A DNA stretch of 14,012 nt from the NCBI GenBank assembly GCA_030672115.1, contig DAOVGZ010000018.1:1-14012 (forward strand), written 5' to 3'. Below are positions 13,637 through 14,012 of the stretch, in pieces (position 1 is the first letter of the stretch; each line of letters opens with the position of its first letter). This DNA is from a bacterium. GTDB taxonomy: Bacteria; Babelota; Babeliae; Babelales; Vermiphilaceae. Below the pieces are notes generated by a model. The model was given only the letters and a program-made list of their open reading frames with translations, was not told where the DNA came from and searched no databases. The position numbers were made by a program, and so were the translations under genes.

Positions 13637-14012
13637 ATGAACAAACAGATGCTCGCACTTCTATGTGTAACGACTATTATCGTATCTCCGGCCTGCAGAA
13701 GACCGGAACGGCATATGAAAACAACAAAAACTGTAAAAAAACATAAAAAAATGCCTCTTAAAAAACAAGCAAAAAAAATCAAAACGCATAAAGCTGTTGA
13801 ATCAGTTATGATGCAACTTGAAACCGCCGCAAAGGTTACAAAAGCAACCACAAAAAAACCAAAATATTCAGCTAAGAAAAAAGTAGCTAAGAAGAAAGTA
13901 ACTAAAAAGAAAAAGACTAAGAAGAAAGTAACTAAAAAGAAAAAGACTAAGAAGAAAGTAACTAAAAAGAAAAAGACTAAGAAGAAAGTAACTAAAAAGA
14001 AAAAAGCTAAGA
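13637..14012 (+). CDS. Exported Lys-rich repeat protein, possible lipoprotein (3' end beyond window)
   Basis: The frame opens at ATG 13637 with a GGGAG ribosome-binding site 7 nt upstream and is still open at the window end (125 codons seen). Residues 1-19 form a short hydrophobic export signal (MLALLCVTTIIVSPA) followed by C20. SPAC is an imperfect lipobox, so lipoprotein anchoring is possible but not sure. The mature part is extremely basic: about 60 mixed residues including VESVMMQLETAAKVTKATTKK, then tandem KKKVTKKKKT units. The composition resembles histone H1 or chlamydial Hc-like tails, yet those proteins are cytoplasmic and lack a signal. A Lys-rich exported protein could bind nucleic acid, polyanionic surface polymers or host membranes; this is inference. 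The lon terminator upstream makes it a separate transcription unit. A weak TATAAA at 13587-13592 has no clear -35. Confidence 0.75.
   Translation, partial: MNKQMLALLCVTTIIVSPACRRPERHMKTTKTVKKHKKMPLKKQAKKIKTHKAVESVMMQLETAAKVTKATTKKPKYSAKKKVAKKKVTKKKKTKKKVTKKKKTKKKVTKKKKTKKKVTKKKKAK
13889..14008 (+). repeat. 30-bp tandem repeats coding for a Lys-rich decapeptide
   Basis: Three identical 30-bp units (13889-13918, 13919-13948, 13949-13978), encoding KKKVTKKKKT, are followed by a fourth that differs only in its last two codons (Lys-Ala). A degenerate earlier unit (KKKVA) precedes them. The array may continue past the window. Perfect copies point to recent expansion. Confidence 0.93.

Noticed and set aside
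13609..13851. Minus-strand open frame of 80 codons
   Set aside because: It is antisense to the exported Lys-rich gene, which has a ribosome-binding site, a signal peptide and coding repeats on the plus strand.

Overview
The window is AT-rich (about one third G+C by eye) and densely coded. It looks like the chromosome of an obligate intracellular bacterium. The strongest clue is a tandem pair of nucleotide transporters of the NTT (ATP/ADP translocase) family, proteins that energy parasites such as Chlamydiae, Rickettsiales and Candidatus Dependentiae (TM6) use to import host nucleotides. Two small secreted paralogues of unknown family, a secreted Lys-rich repeat protein and Lys-rich tails on housekeeping proteins fit Dependentiae best in my judgement. 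That placement is inference; no phylogenetic marker was compared.

Layout. Positions 53-1069 (+) hold two tandem paralogous exported proteins. They converge, with overlapping stop codons, on a 337-residue exported or membrane-anchored protein of unknown function (1066-2079, -). Then come a short ribosome hibernation factor (hpf, -) with its own promoter and terminator, and a long minus-strand block. In transcription order that block is rpsB (7276 to 6194), tRNA-Ser(GGA), the SRP RNA (ffs), dnaX and der, ending at a terminator near 2701-2736. Upstream of rpsB is a promoter and a roughly 120-nt leader with nested stems and a hairpin over the ribosome-binding site. Next are two NTT genes (7455-8864 and 9036-10418, both -), separated by a strong terminator. 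A 568-bp non-coding divergent region separates them from lon (10987-13416, +), which has its own terminator. The right edge is an incomplete exported protein ending in 30-bp Lys-rich tandem repeats that run off the window.

How the parts fit. The core genes cover translation (S2, tRNA-Ser, HPF, the ribosome-assembly GTPase Der), protein targeting (SRP RNA), replication (clamp-loader subunit DnaX) and proteolysis (Lon). The accessory genes cover host dependence (the NTTs) and the cell surface or secretion.

Points most worth a second look: (1) an A7 slippery site at the domain III/linker boundary of dnaX, where a -1 shift reaches a stop after five codons and would give a gamma-like short form; (2) six tandem 11-residue repeats in an unusually long C-terminal tail of ribosomal protein S2; (3) the structured rpsB leader; (4) the exported Lys-rich repeat protein; (5) the unrecognised exported proteins at the left end. 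No CRISPR array, insertion sequence or phage gene was seen.
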